Assembly: GCF_029674545.1 (NCBI RefSeq)
Contig: NZ_CP121354.1
Span: forward strand, 4,907,001 to 4,971,000
DNA: 64,000 nucleotides
From: Mesorhizobium sp. WSM4904
Lineage (GTDB): Bacteria > Pseudomonadota > Alphaproteobacteria > Rhizobiales > Rhizobiaceae
Direction: 5' to 3'
Made by a program: the position numbers and the translations under genes. Below are positions 18,736 through 27,533 of this stretch, one piece after another (the stretch's first letter is position 1; each line of letters starts with the position of its first letter). Below the pieces are notes generated by a model, which saw nothing but the letters and a program-made list of their open reading frames with translations, searched no databases and had not been told where the DNA came from.

Positions 18736-19027
18736 GACCCTTCCGCGAAATTCCTTTCATTAGCAGATAGATGAGTGCGCGATATTCGTCAAACATATTT
18801 CGATGAAATTCACCAAAATATTCAGGGAGCTATCCGAGACGCATTTTCAGCGTGAGCGCGTAGTGGTCGACATTCATGGATTCATAGGCGAATGGCCGCC
18901 TCGTCGGTTCCGCCAAGTCGAAGGTCCGCTCCGCAGCCCTTGACGAAAATCGGCGCGCCTGTTTGAGACTCCGGGGGCAGGTGGGGACATTTGCTCCATG
19001 GGGAGATGAGCAGGCGGTGGGCAAGCT

Positions 19028-20086
19028 GTGAGGCGCGTTTTTCGATTGCTCGCCGCTGTGGTCATGGCGTCCGGCGTCGCCGGGTGCACCAGCGTTTCCT
19101 ATTACGCGCAGTCGATTGAGGGCCATGTCGAGATCATGGCAGCGCGCAGGAATGTCGGGAGGCTGACCCGCGATCCTTCGACGCCGGAGGCATTGCGCGC
19201 CAAGCTGACGTCGGCGAGCGCCATACGCCGCTTTGCCACGGACGAGTTGGCGCTGCCCGACAACAGCAGCTACCGCAGCTATGTCGACGTCGGCCGGGAC
19301 AATGTGACCTTTGCCGTTTTTGCCGCGCCGCAATTTTCGCTCACGCCGATAACATGGTGCTTTCCGGTCTTCGGCTGCGTTCCATATCGGGGCTACTTTT
19401 CGCAAAAATCCGCGGCTGAAAGCGCTGCCGAGCTGCAGCGGCAGGGGCTGGACGTTTACGTGTCGGGCGTCACCGCCTATTCCACGCTGGGGTGGTTCAG
19501 CGACCCGCTGCTCAACACCATGCTGCGTCAGGACGACACCTATATCGCCAGCCTTGTCTTTCACGAACTGGCGCATCAGAAAATCTATGTGAACAACGAC
19601 TCTGCGTTCAACGAGGCTTTCGCGGTTGCCGTCGAAACCAGCGGTGTCCGGAAATGGCTCCGCGCCACGGGAAACCGCGCCGGATTGCGCCGCTACGAAG
19701 CCAATCGCAAGCGCAACGCCGATTTCCTCGGACTGATATCGAAAACCCGGGACGAGTTGAGGCAGGTCTACGGAAGTCCCCGTGCCCCGGAGCAGATGGC
19801 GGCCGCCAAAACAGCCACGATCGACAGGCTGCGGATGCGCTACCGCCACATGCGCGACACGCGATGGGCCGGATACCGGGGCTACGATGCCTGGTTCAAT
19901 AGCCCAATCAACAACGCAAAGCTCGCCGCGACCGCCGTCTACGGCGAACAAGTTCCGGCGTTTCTTCGCCTGTTCGACTTGTGCTCCGGCGACTATCCAA
20001 GATTCTATGCTTCCGTTCGGCGGATGGGGGCCTTACCTGCAGCTTCGCGGGAGCAGGCGCTGAAGGCGGCGGCGACGTGCGATTGA
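19028..20086 (+). CDS. Lipoprotein zinc aminopeptidase (PF10023-like)
   Basis: 352 residues. A lipobox (VAGC, Cys20) marks it as a lipoprotein. The zinc-protease motif HELAHQ is at 179-184, with a Glu-containing NEAFA block at 195-199 as the likely third ligand. This matches the family annotated as putative aminopeptidase. GTG at 19028 is the start that gives a proper signal peptide. It stands alone between the GHKL pair and convergent genes. Confidence 0.85.
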   Translation: MRRVFRLLAAVVMASGVAGCTSVSYYAQSIEGHVEIMAARRNVGRLTRDPSTPEALRAKLTSASAIRRFATDELALPDNSSYRSYVDVGRDNVTFAVFAAPQFSLTPITWCFPVFGCVPYRGYFSQKSAAESAAELQRQGLDVYVSGVTAYSTLGWFSDPLLNTMLRQDDTYIASLVFHELAHQKIYVNNDSAFNEAFAVAVETSGVRKWLRATGNRAGLRRYEANRKRNADFLGLISKTRDELRQVYGSPRAPEQMAAAKTATIDRLRMRYRHMRDTRWAGYRGYDAWFNSPINNAKLAATAVYGEQVPAFLRLFDLCSGDYPRFYASVRRMGALPAASREQALKAAATCD

Positions 20087-20276
20087 CGTTGACAGCCGGA
20101 GGGCATCCCCGCCCCTGCGCGATGCTGGCTCGAGCGTCATGCAAGGAAATTTCATATGGCAGCGAGACGGAGTGGGGGAGCGCCATATGCGATTGCCCCC
20201 TGGGCAGCCAAGTGAGGGAGCGCCAGGGCCGCAATAGCTTCCGGGCCTTGTCCGGCGCCCGGTCAGTCGCTTTGCC

Positions 20277-20510
20277 CTACTGGCTCGAAAACGTCACGGT
20301 CACGCCGCGCTGCCGAAAATAAGCCTGCATCAACTTGCGGCCGGCGCGGTTGTTGTGTGCCAATTTAGCCGGATCGAACACCGCCTCTTTTAGCCCATCT
20401 CGTGCCAGCGCCGCTTTGAGCGTCGCGATATGCGCGTCGATGTCGGCATTGTCGGCACGGAGCGAGGCGTAGATGCTTTCGGTCGCTTGGGCCACGGTCG
20501 GTTCGCTCAC
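20277..20510 (-). CDS. Small hypothetical protein
   Basis: 77 residues from a GTG at 20510 with AAAGGACG upstream. Predicted mainly helical with a basic C-terminal part (NNRAGRKLMQAYFRQRGV). No family recognised. It is 156 bases upstream of the end of the sugar ABC operon on the same strand, separated by that operon's terminator. Confidence 0.6.
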   Translation of the reverse strand: MSEPTVAQATESIYASLRADNADIDAHIATLKAALARDGLKEAVFDPAKLAHNNRAGRKLMQAYFRQRGVTVTFSSQ

Positions 20511-20611
20511 AGATGTCGTCCTTTGGTTGGTGGAGCGGCGGCTTAACACAGATTCGCGGCTCCGCCGATACCGATGAGCCCGTCAGCGCACAGCGCCTGG
20601 CCCCCAAAAAA

Positions 20612-20634
20612 CAAGGCCCCTCCGAGGGGCCTTG
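20612..20634 (-). terminator. Rho-independent terminator of sugar ABC operon
   Basis: Perfect 10-bp stem (CAAGGCCCCT / AGGGGCCTTG) with a three-base loop, followed on the minus strand by six T residues, 33 bases past the binding-protein stop. Confidence 0.9.
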
Positions 20635-20666
20635 CCATATCACCTTGGAGTCTTCGCACCCTGCCG

Positions 20667-21653
20667 CTATTTGCCGGCCAGCTGCTTGGCGTTCTCCGGC
20701 GTGATCGCAGTGGTGTCCACCGTCACGGTCGGCTCAACGGAGGTCGCGCAGTCGAGCAGGATCTTCTTTGCCATGTCGATCGCTTCCTTGGCGCCCGTCG
20801 GATAGGTGAATGTCGCCGCCCAATCACCCTTGGCGACGGCCTCGATGCCGCCGGCCGGGCCTGGCAGGCCGTCGGTGCCGATGATCTTGACGTCCTTGCC
20901 GGCGCCCTTGGCGGCGAGCAACGCGCCCGCGGCCATCATGTCGTTCGAGGCATAAAGCACCTTGATGTCGGGATGCGCCTGGAGCATGGCGGAAAAGGCG
21001 GTCTGGGCTTTATCCGGAACCCAGTCGGCGGCCTGCTCGGCGACGATCTGGATCTTGGCATTGGCCTTCACGCCTTCCTTGAAGCCGTTCAAGCGCTCCA
21101 CCGCCGGCGTCGAGCTCGGCAGGCCCTCCAGCACCGCCGCCTCGCCGCCATCGGGCAAAAGCTTCGATGCCGTGTACTTGCCGGCTTCCTCGGCGATCTT
21201 GAAATTGTCGCCGCCGATGAAGGCCGTGTAGTCCTTGCCGGGGTCGCCCACCGTCTTGCGGTCGAGCTCGATGACCGGGATGCCGGCATCCATGGCGCGC
21301 TTCACGGCAGGCGTCAGCGGGGCGGCCTCGAAGGGCGAGATCAGCAGAAGATCGACCTTCTGGGTGATGAAGTTGTCGACCTGCGAGGTCTGCGTGTTGA
21401 CGTTTCCGGCGCCGTCGGCGATCTGCAGCGTGAAGCCGGGCACTTCCTTGGCCGCCGCCGTCAGCTCGTCATTGACGTGCTGGCGATAGGGCTCGGCATT
21501 GTTGGCCTGCGAAAAGCCGATGACGAACTGGCCGTCCTTGGCGCAGGCCTTGACCATCGGGTCCGCCGCCTGCGCGGCGCCTGCAACGCACAGGCCGGCG
21601 CTTGCCAGAAGCGCGACCCGAAGGACGCGCGATCCTCTCAGTGTGGTTCTCAT
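20667..21653 (-). CDS. Sugar ABC transporter periplasmic binding protein (RbsB-like)
   Basis: 328 residues. Signal peptide to about 29 (CVAGAAQA), then a periplasmic binding protein type 1 domain: FVIGFSQANNAEPYRQ, the VDLLLISPFEAAPLTP block, GIPVIELDR, and VLYASNDMMAAGALLA. This matches the ribose/galactose/xylose-type cluster; the sugar is not predictable. ATG at 21653 follows GAGGAGGAGACTGAGT. Last gene of lacI-ATPase-permease-binding protein, 73 bases after the permease gene. Confidence 0.92.
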   Translation of the reverse strand: MRTTLRGSRVLRVALLASAGLCVAGAAQAADPMVKACAKDGQFVIGFSQANNAEPYRQHVNDELTAAAKEVPGFTLQIADGAGNVNTQTSQVDNFITQKVDLLLISPFEAAPLTPAVKRAMDAGIPVIELDRKTVGDPGKDYTAFIGGDNFKIAEEAGKYTASKLLPDGGEAAVLEGLPSSTPAVERLNGFKEGVKANAKIQIVAEQAADWVPDKAQTAFSAMLQAHPDIKVLYASNDMMAAGALLAAKGAGKDVKIIGTDGLPGPAGGIEAVAKGDWAATFTYPTGAKEAIDMAKKILLDCATSVEPTVTVDTTAITPENAKQLAGK

Positions 21654-21726
21654 ACTCAGTCTCCTCCTCGTCCGGCTCGGGGTGCCAGACCTTTGGTTGC
21701 TCTTTCGGGATGCTGCCGCCGACCTC

Positions 21727-22797
21727 CTATCGTCCCAAACCCTCGCGGCGGCGAACGAGGGATTGAAGCACTGCCGCGAGCACGATGATCGCGGCGGTCG
21801 CGAGCAGCTGCATGGCGGGGGTGATGTTGTTGAGCTGAAGGATGTTGGCCAACGCACCTAGCATGATGGTGCCGGCCACGGTGCCGACCATCGAGCCGGC
21901 GCCGCCGAACAGGCTGGTGCCGCCGATGACCACGGCGGCGATCGCGGTGAGCTCGTAGCCCATGCCGTCATTGGCGCTGCCGAAGTTGAACTGGCCGGCA
22001 TGCACGATGCCGGCAAGGGCGGAGGCAAAGCCGGTGATGGCGTAGACCGAGACCTTCACCATCGACACCGGCACGCCGGAAATGCGCGCGGCGCGCTCGT
22101 TGCCGCCGACGGCATAGACGTAGCGGCCGAAGCGCGTGGTGTTGAGCACCAGCGTGGCGATCGCCGCGAAGATGATGAAGACGATGGTCGCAACCGGCAC
22201 GGTGTTGTCGAACAGGCGCTCGCCAAGCACCGCGAATACCGGCGGCGCCAGGCCTGGGCCGTCGCCATAGGAGATGTTGATGTACTGATTGCCGGAAACG
22301 ACCAGCGCGAGCCCCCGCGCCGCCTGCAGGCCGGCGAGCGTGACGATGAAGGGCTCGAGCCGGAAGCGCGTGGAGATCGTGCCCTGGATGATGCCGAAGA
22401 CGGTGCCCATGACGAGCACGGCCAGGATGGTGGCGATGAGGCCGAAGCCGCCGGAGATCATCATGGTGGCGGTGACGACGGCGGAGAGGCCAAGCACCGC
22501 GCCCACCGACAGGTCGATGCCGGCGGTGATGATGACGAAGGTCATGCCGATGGCGATGATGCCGGTCTCCGACACGGCGCGCACGATGTTGGCGATATTG
22601 TCGGGGTTGAGGAACAGTATCTCGCCGTGACGCCGCGGCGAGAAGATGACGCCGCCGATCGCCACCAGCACCAGGCCGATCAAGCTCTGGAAGCGCACGA
22701 TGATCGCCAGCGGGTCGACGCGGTGCTTTTGCGCCCCGGGCGCCGCCGGGCTTGAAGCTGCCGGGTTGGCCGCCACCGAAATCTTCTGGTCCGACAT
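21727..22797 (-). CDS. Sugar ABC transporter permease (RbsC-like)
   Basis: 356 residues with about 9-10 membrane helices and the family landmarks GITAGIDLSVGAVLGLSAVV-type loop (IITAGIDLSVGAVLG) and AIAAVVIGGTSLFGG near the C-terminus. The polar first 25 residues are cytosolic. ATG at 22797 overlaps the stop of the ATPase gene (ATGA). Confidence 0.93.
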   Translation of the reverse strand: MSDQKISVAANPAASSPAAPGAQKHRVDPLAIIVRFQSLIGLVLVAIGGVIFSPRRHGEILFLNPDNIANIVRAVSETGIIAIGMTFVIITAGIDLSVGAVLGLSAVVTATMMISGGFGLIATILAVLVMGTVFGIIQGTISTRFRLEPFIVTLAGLQAARGLALVVSGNQYINISYGDGPGLAPPVFAVLGERLFDNTVPVATIVFIIFAAIATLVLNTTRFGRYVYAVGGNERAARISGVPVSMVKVSVYAITGFASALAGIVHAGQFNFGSANDGMGYELTAIAAVVIGGTSLFGGAGSMVGTVAGTIMLGALANILQLNNITPAMQLLATAAIIVLAAVLQSLVRRREGLGR

Positions 22798-24314
22798 CAG
22801 GCCTCCCTGCCATTTGCCGCGGCAAGCACGGTGTGCTCGTCGATGCCGCCGTTGAATTCCGCCACATTGCGACCCCGGCGCAGCACCACGATCCGGTCGC
22901 AAAGCCCGATCAGCTCCGGCATCTCGCTGGAGGCGACCAGTATGCCCAGCCCCTGCGCCGCAAGGGCTCTCAGCCGCGCGTAGATCTCGCCCTTGGCGCC
23001 GACATCGACGCCGCGCGTCGGCTCGTCGAGCAGCAGGAGCCGCGGGTTGCCGAGGATTTCCTTGGCCAGCACAACCTTCTGCTGGTTGCCGCCGGACAGC
23101 GCGCCGACGGCGATGTCCGGATTCTTCGGGCGGATGTCGAACTGGCCGAAGGACTGCCGCACGGCCTCAGCCTGGCGGCGTGGCGACATCAGGCCGGCCG
23201 GCGAGATGCGGCGGATCACCGACATCACCAGGTTGAGGCCGACCGCCATCCTCAGCATCAGGCCGCTGCCGCGCCGGTCGTCGGTGACGAAGGCGATGCC
23301 CGCCTTGCGCGCCGCATTGATGGATTCGAGTTTTACCGGGCGGCCGTCGACTGCGATCTCGCCCTGCCAGCGGCCGGCAAGGCCGGTGCCGTAGAGCGCG
23401 GACAGCAGCTCGGTGCGCCCCGCCCCCATGATGCCGGCCAGCCCGACGATCTCGCCTTCCCTGACCTCGAGCGAGATGCCGCTCGGCGGTTGCCAGCCGG
23501 CGCTTTCGCGGGCGAGCCTGAAGCTGGCGTTCTTCAAGCTGAGCAGCGTCTTGCCGGCGCTCTTCGCGCGTTCGGGATAAAGCTCGTCCAGCGGCCGCCC
23601 GACCAGGAGGCGGACCAGCTCGGCCTGCGGCGCGTGCGGCTCGGTGATACCGGCGACCCGGCCGTCGCGCATCACCGTCACCCTGTCGGCGATACCGGGC
23701 ACTTCCTCCAGCCGGTGCGAGATATAGACGATGCCGACACCGGTCGCGGCGAGCTTCCTCATGATGTCGAACAGGCGTTCGACCTCGCCGACGGTGAGAG
23801 CGGCAGTCGGCTCGTCCATGATGAGCACGCGCGAGGCATAGGACAGCGCCTTGACGATCGCCACCACCTGGCGCTGGCCGATCGATAGGTCAGCGACGAG
23901 GCGCGCGGGGTCGATGGCGAGCTCGATCGCCTCCAGCCGCTGCTTGGCCTCGCGACGCATCGCCGGCACGTCGAGCATGCCGCCAGGCCGCATAAGCTCG
24001 CGGCCGAGGAAGAGGTTTGCCGCGACATCGAGCGACGGCACGAGGTCGAGTTCCTGGAAAATGGTCGCGATGCCGGCGGCCTGCGCCTCGCGCGGATTGT
24101 TGAAGGTGACCAGCTTGCCGTCGATGCGGATCTCGCCCTCGTCCGGCATGTAGACGCCGGACAAAAGGTTCATCAGCGTCGACTTGCCGGCGCCGTTCTC
24201 GCCGAGCAGCGCATGGATCTCGCCGGCCTTCAAATCGAAATCGACGCCGCGCAGCGCCTGGACGCCGCCAAAGCGTTTTACCGCACCGGTGACGGAAAGC
24301 AGCGGCGCGCTCAT
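22797..24314 (-). CDS. Sugar ABC transporter ATPase with two nucleotide-binding domains (RbsA-like)
   Basis: 505 residues, two tandem ABC domains. The first has Walker A GENGAGKST near 39 and a signature region LSIGQRQ near 145. The second has a degenerate Walker A (GIMGAGRTEL) and the signature LSGGNQQK near 400. This is usual for RbsA/MglA/XylG-type proteins. Start overlaps the lacI stop (ATGA), so the regulator and transporter are coupled. Confidence 0.94.
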   Translation of the reverse strand: MSAPLLSVTGAVKRFGGVQALRGVDFDLKAGEIHALLGENGAGKSTLMNLLSGVYMPDEGEIRIDGKLVTFNNPREAQAAGIATIFQELDLVPSLDVAANLFLGRELMRPGGMLDVPAMRREAKQRLEAIELAIDPARLVADLSIGQRQVVAIVKALSYASRVLIMDEPTAALTVGEVERLFDIMRKLAATGVGIVYISHRLEEVPGIADRVTVMRDGRVAGITEPHAPQAELVRLLVGRPLDELYPERAKSAGKTLLSLKNASFRLARESAGWQPPSGISLEVREGEIVGLAGIMGAGRTELLSALYGTGLAGRWQGEIAVDGRPVKLESINAARKAGIAFVTDDRRGSGLMLRMAVGLNLVMSVIRRISPAGLMSPRRQAEAVRQSFGQFDIRPKNPDIAVGALSGGNQQKVVLAKEILGNPRLLLLDEPTRGVDVGAKGEIYARLRALAAQGLGILVASSEMPELIGLCDRIVVLRRGRNVAEFNGGIDEHTVLAAANGREA

Positions 24315-25324
24315 GCCGGCCTCGTGTGGGGCGGCCTCGCGCAGGATTGGCGCGCCTGCAGCGTTGCCTCGAGCCGCACCGCGCGCGGCGCCGCGTCGCT
24401 CGATGCGATGCGCTCGCTAAGCAACGCCGCCGCCTGCCTGCCGATCTCGGTGCAGGGCTGCTCGACCAGCGTCAGCCTGGGCTCGAAACAGTCGGCCCAT
24501 TCGAAATCGTCGAAGCCGACCAGCGAGAGGTCGCGCGGGATCGAAAGACCCTTCTCGCGGATGGCACGGACTGCCCCGATCGTCGTCATGTTGTTGCCGG
24601 TGACCAATGCGGTGGGCGGCGCAGGCAGCGACAGGATCGCATGCGTCGATGCCGTTGCGCTCGCCGTGTCGACATTCTCCGGCGAGACATAGTGCGGCAG
24701 GCACTCAAGTCCATTGGCTGCGAGCGAGGCACGGAAGGCGTCGACACGCTCGCGCGTGGTGGCGAGCCCCGGCTGGCCGGCGATGTAGCCGATGCGCTTG
24801 TGGCCGAAGGAGGCGACATGATCGATCAGCGCCCGCATCGCCGTCTCGTTCTCGACGCCGATCTGGTCGAAGCGGTCGTCGGCGAAGCGGTCGATGAGCA
24901 CGCAGGGCAGCTTCTTTTCGGCGAGATAGGCGATCGCGCGCTCCGGCGAGCCGGACGGCGCCAGGATGACGCCGTCGACGCGGCGCTGGTGGAAGGCGCG
25001 CACCACCTGAAGCTCGCGGTCCGGGTCTTCCTGCGTATCGGATAGGAACACCATCAGGCCGAGACGCGCGCATTCGGCTTCGACCGCACAGATGATGTCG
25101 GTGAAGTAAGGGTTGGAGATCGCCGATATGGCGAGCCCGACGCTATTGGTCGAGGCGACCTTCAGCGAGCGCGCCAGTTCGTTGGGCTGGTAGCCCATGG
25201 CGGCGATGGCGTCGTTGATGAGTTGCGCTTTCTCGGGCGAGACGAAGCGCGTGCGGTTGACCACATGCGAGACGGTCGAAACCGAGACGCCGGCGCGGCG
25301 CGCGACCTCAGCCATTGTCGGCAT
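24311..25324 (-). CDS. LacI-family transcriptional regulator of the sugar transporter
   Basis: 337 residues. The N-terminal helix-turn-helix MAEVARRAGVSVSTVSHVVN and hinge (NELARSLKVASTNSVGLAIS) are followed by a sugar-binding type 1 domain. The family normally begins where the ATG at 25324 (or 25315) puts it; the open frame upstream to 25504 runs through the operator. First gene of the operon, so autoregulation is likely. Confidence 0.92.
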   Translation of the reverse strand: MPTMAEVARRAGVSVSTVSHVVNRTRFVSPEKAQLINDAIAAMGYQPNELARSLKVASTNSVGLAISAISNPYFTDIICAVEAECARLGLMVFLSDTQEDPDRELQVVRAFHQRRVDGVILAPSGSPERAIAYLAEKKLPCVLIDRFADDRFDQIGVENETAMRALIDHVASFGHKRIGYIAGQPGLATTRERVDAFRASLAANGLECLPHYVSPENVDTASATASTHAILSLPAPPTALVTGNNMTTIGAVRAIREKGLSIPRDLSLVGFDDFEWADCFEPRLTLVEQPCTEIGRQAAALLSERIASSDAAPRAVRLEATLQARQSCARPPHTRPA

Positions 25325-25413
25325 TGCGGCTCGAACGGAGTGCCCGCAAGCGCCCCTCCCCTGGATTGCGTTTCCCGTCCGCTCTGCGGCGGATCTGACG
25401 GAACCATAGTGCC

Positions 25414-25441
25414 ATCGAAACGTTTGCGCAATCGATTCGAT
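25414..25441. promoter_or_regulatory. Candidate LacI-family operator
   Basis: 28-bp imperfect palindrome centred on GC, with 12 of 14 positions matching between arms (left arm ATCGAAACGTTTGC). It lies 90 bases before the lacI start, as expected for autoregulation. The remainder of the gap 25325-25646 holds no gene that I can see. Confidence 0.6.
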
Positions 25442-25646
25442 AGCAGGTTGTGAAAATCTTTTGGAAGCAGCGAAGAGAGCCTGCTTCGGGCGCCGATGCT
25501 TCAATTGTCGAGGCCGGCACTATCTTTCGATCGCCTTCCGGCGGGGATAATACGAAAGGCCAGAGCAATCTCGTCCGCCGCGCCGATCCTCCCCTCTACG
25601 GCCGCGCATGCGCCTGTCTCGAGCGCGGTGCCGGGCAACGGCAGGC

Positions 25647-26504
25647 TCAGTTGCCGTCGGCGACTGTCTTTATCCAGTTCATATACGGAAAGACCCTGGC
25701 ATAGACGCCGTATTTCTTGGCAAGGCCGCAGCCATCTCCCCAACTGGAAAGCCCGACCAGGTAGGGTCCCTGCGGGGTTTCAACCACTGCCGGCCCGCCG
25801 CTGTCTCCGAGACAGGCGTCGCTACCGCCATTTACGTTTCCAGCGCAAAACATCGACGCCTTCACCTGCCCGTTAAGAGCGTCGGGGGCGTTGCAGACAT
25901 CCGTCGTCTGCGTCGGCACGGACGCCTCGCGCAGATCGTCGCTCTTGGACGTCCTCCTGTCCGGATCGGTCACGCCCCATCCGCTGATCGTCAGGAACGT
26001 CCGGTCGAGCAGCGCATCCGGCATGTCGGCGACCGGAAGCGATCCCGACAAGCCATTGTCATCGACCTTGAGGACCGCCAGGTCGTTCTCCTTGGTCGCC
26101 GCATCGTACAACGGGCTGACGACCGACTTCGAAACAGCGTGCCGCGTGCCGCCGGCGGACAGTTTTGCCGTCCCGCCGAGCACGAAGATCGGATGATCCT
26201 TCGCCTGCAAAATGCAATGGGCGGCGGTCAGGACAATCGATGGCGAGAGGGAGACGCCGCCGCAAAACTGGGCGGCGAAATTGTTTGGGATCTCCGCATA
26301 GCCGATCGCCACTTGCCAGGCGAAAAACCCGGTTCGGGTGACAACCTGGCCTTCGATAATCTTCTTGTCGTCGCCGAACTTGCCGCTGCGCCAGGCCGCC
26401 TCGCTTTCTTCGAAAGTCATCTGGGCCCGCGCATTGGAGGACGAGACGAGCGATGCGCACTGCACGATGAAAAAAACCGCGAAAAGGCAGCGCCATCCTC
26501 TCAT
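25647..26504 (-). CDS. Exported trypsin-like serine protease (S1)
   Basis: 285 residues. A signal peptide (1 to about 28, ending NARAQ) is followed by a chymotrypsin-fold domain beginning IIEGQVV at about 49. The catalytic triad is complete: TAAHC (His96), KENDLAVL (Asp141) and GDSGGP (Ser235). The residue six before the Ser is Asp229, predicting cleavage after Lys/Arg. Six Cys suggest disulfides in the periplasm or outside. The start overlaps the stop of the caspase-like gene by four bases (ATGA), so the two are co-translated. A second, divergent S1 protease ends the opposite arm of this cluster. Confidence 0.93.
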   Translation of the reverse strand: MRGWRCLFAVFFIVQCASLVSSSNARAQMTFEESEAAWRSGKFGDDKKIIEGQVVTRTGFFAWQVAIGYAEIPNNFAAQFCGGVSLSPSIVLTAAHCILQAKDHPIFVLGGTAKLSAGGTRHAVSKSVVSPLYDAATKENDLAVLKVDDNGLSGSLPVADMPDALLDRTFLTISGWGVTDPDRRTSKSDDLREASVPTQTTDVCNAPDALNGQVKASMFCAGNVNGGSDACLGDSGGPAVVETPQGPYLVGLSSWGDGCGLAKKYGVYARVFPYMNWIKTVADGN

Positions 26505-27529
26505 CGTCGCCCCGCCGCGATTTCCTTAAGCTTCTTCATGACGTCGATGATGTTCTGGCCGTTCCTGTAACGGATCAGGTAGTCCAGAACGGTATCCCTG
26601 TCCGAACTGGTCGATATCGACGCCCAAAGATCGTCCGCCTCCTTCAGGATGGTTGGCGTGAGGGTGATGTAAATCACTCCGATCATACCATCCTCCTCCA
26701 CGGGAATGTTCCCAATATGGTGCAGATCGTCGTCGTTACGCACCCCAAGGAAATCATTGAAGATGGGACGCCCCGGCCTGCCGAAATTCTTCAACAGCGC
26801 GGCTGTGTAGGGGCTGTTTCTGTCGGTCGGCCGAACCGATTGATCCACCGACTGACCGTTGCGATTGGCGTAGCCGGTCAGGTATTCGGCGCGCTCGGCA
26901 TACATCGACAGCTCCGGTTGCGGAACGCCGACGGCGTCCGAAAGCGACTTCGAGGAGGAGATCGAGGCCGTCTCGGATCCACGCAGAAAATCCACGTTGG
27001 CCACGGGCAGCTCGCTGTCCTTCCACTGGAGCTCATTGCGGCAGGCGTCGACCAGTTGGACGATGATGGCGTCGCGCATCAGCGTTTCGATAACGGTTTC
27101 CACGGCATAGCTGTTCACCGCTGGGTCATGGCCGCCGAGGCCGGCATCGACGGCCGCCAGGAACTGCTTGCCGCCTTCCGTGAAACCATGCCCGGAGAAA
27201 TAGACCACGACAATCGGCTTGGTCTGCCGACTTGCCTGCCAGATGCTACTCCTGGAGACCAGATTGGCCAATTCGGCATCCATGTCGTTCTTGTGCGCAT
27301 CGAGCACGATCCGCACGTCGTCGAAACCCAGTTTCGACTGCAGAAAGGAGCCGAAATCCAGCGCGTCGTTCCGTGCCCTGGGCACGCCGCCAACGTACTC
27401 GTAGTTGGCGTTGCCTATGACGAGCGCGATGCGTGGAACGGTGGTGTTTGCCAGGCAAGCAGATTGAGAAGCCAGCAGCGACGCCGCCAAGGTCAACAGA
27501 GACAGAACAAGCTCCCATCCCCGTGCCAT
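26501..27529 (-). CDS. Exported caspase-like (C14) cysteine protease
   Basis: 342 residues. Signal peptide (1 to about 28) then a caspase p20-like domain starting RIALVIGNANYE (33-44). The dyad is visible: VVVYFSGHG (His114) and VQLVDACRN (Cys163). A C-terminal domain of about 100 residues, unassigned, contains a WASI-SSDRDTVLDYLIRY stretch resembling caspase-associated repeats. Bacterial caspase-like proteins usually cut after Lys/Arg (paracaspase/orthocaspase type). An exported one directly coupled to a trypsin-like protease is unusual. The ATG at 27529 is four bases after the stop of the collagen-like gene; there is no strong Shine-Dalgarno, which fits translational coupling. Confidence 0.9.
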   Translation of the reverse strand: MARGWELVLSLLTLAASLLASQSACLANTTVPRIALVIGNANYEYVGGVPRARNDALDFGSFLQSKLGFDDVRIVLDAHKNDMDAELANLVSRSSIWQASRQTKPIVVVYFSGHGFTEGGKQFLAAVDAGLGGHDPAVNSYAVETVIETLMRDAIIVQLVDACRNELQWKDSELPVANVDFLRGSETASISSSKSLSDAVGVPQPELSMYAERAEYLTGYANRNGQSVDQSVRPTDRNSPYTAALLKNFGRPGRPIFNDFLGVRNDDDLHHIGNIPVEEDGMIGVIYITLTPTILKEADDLWASISTSSDRDTVLDYLIRYRNGQNIIDVMKKLKEIAAGRR

Positions 27530-27533
27530 CGGC

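Noticed and set aside
18830..19951. 373-codon minus-strand frame over the aminopeptidase
   Set aside because: No motifs; the plus frame has a lipobox and HELAHQ.
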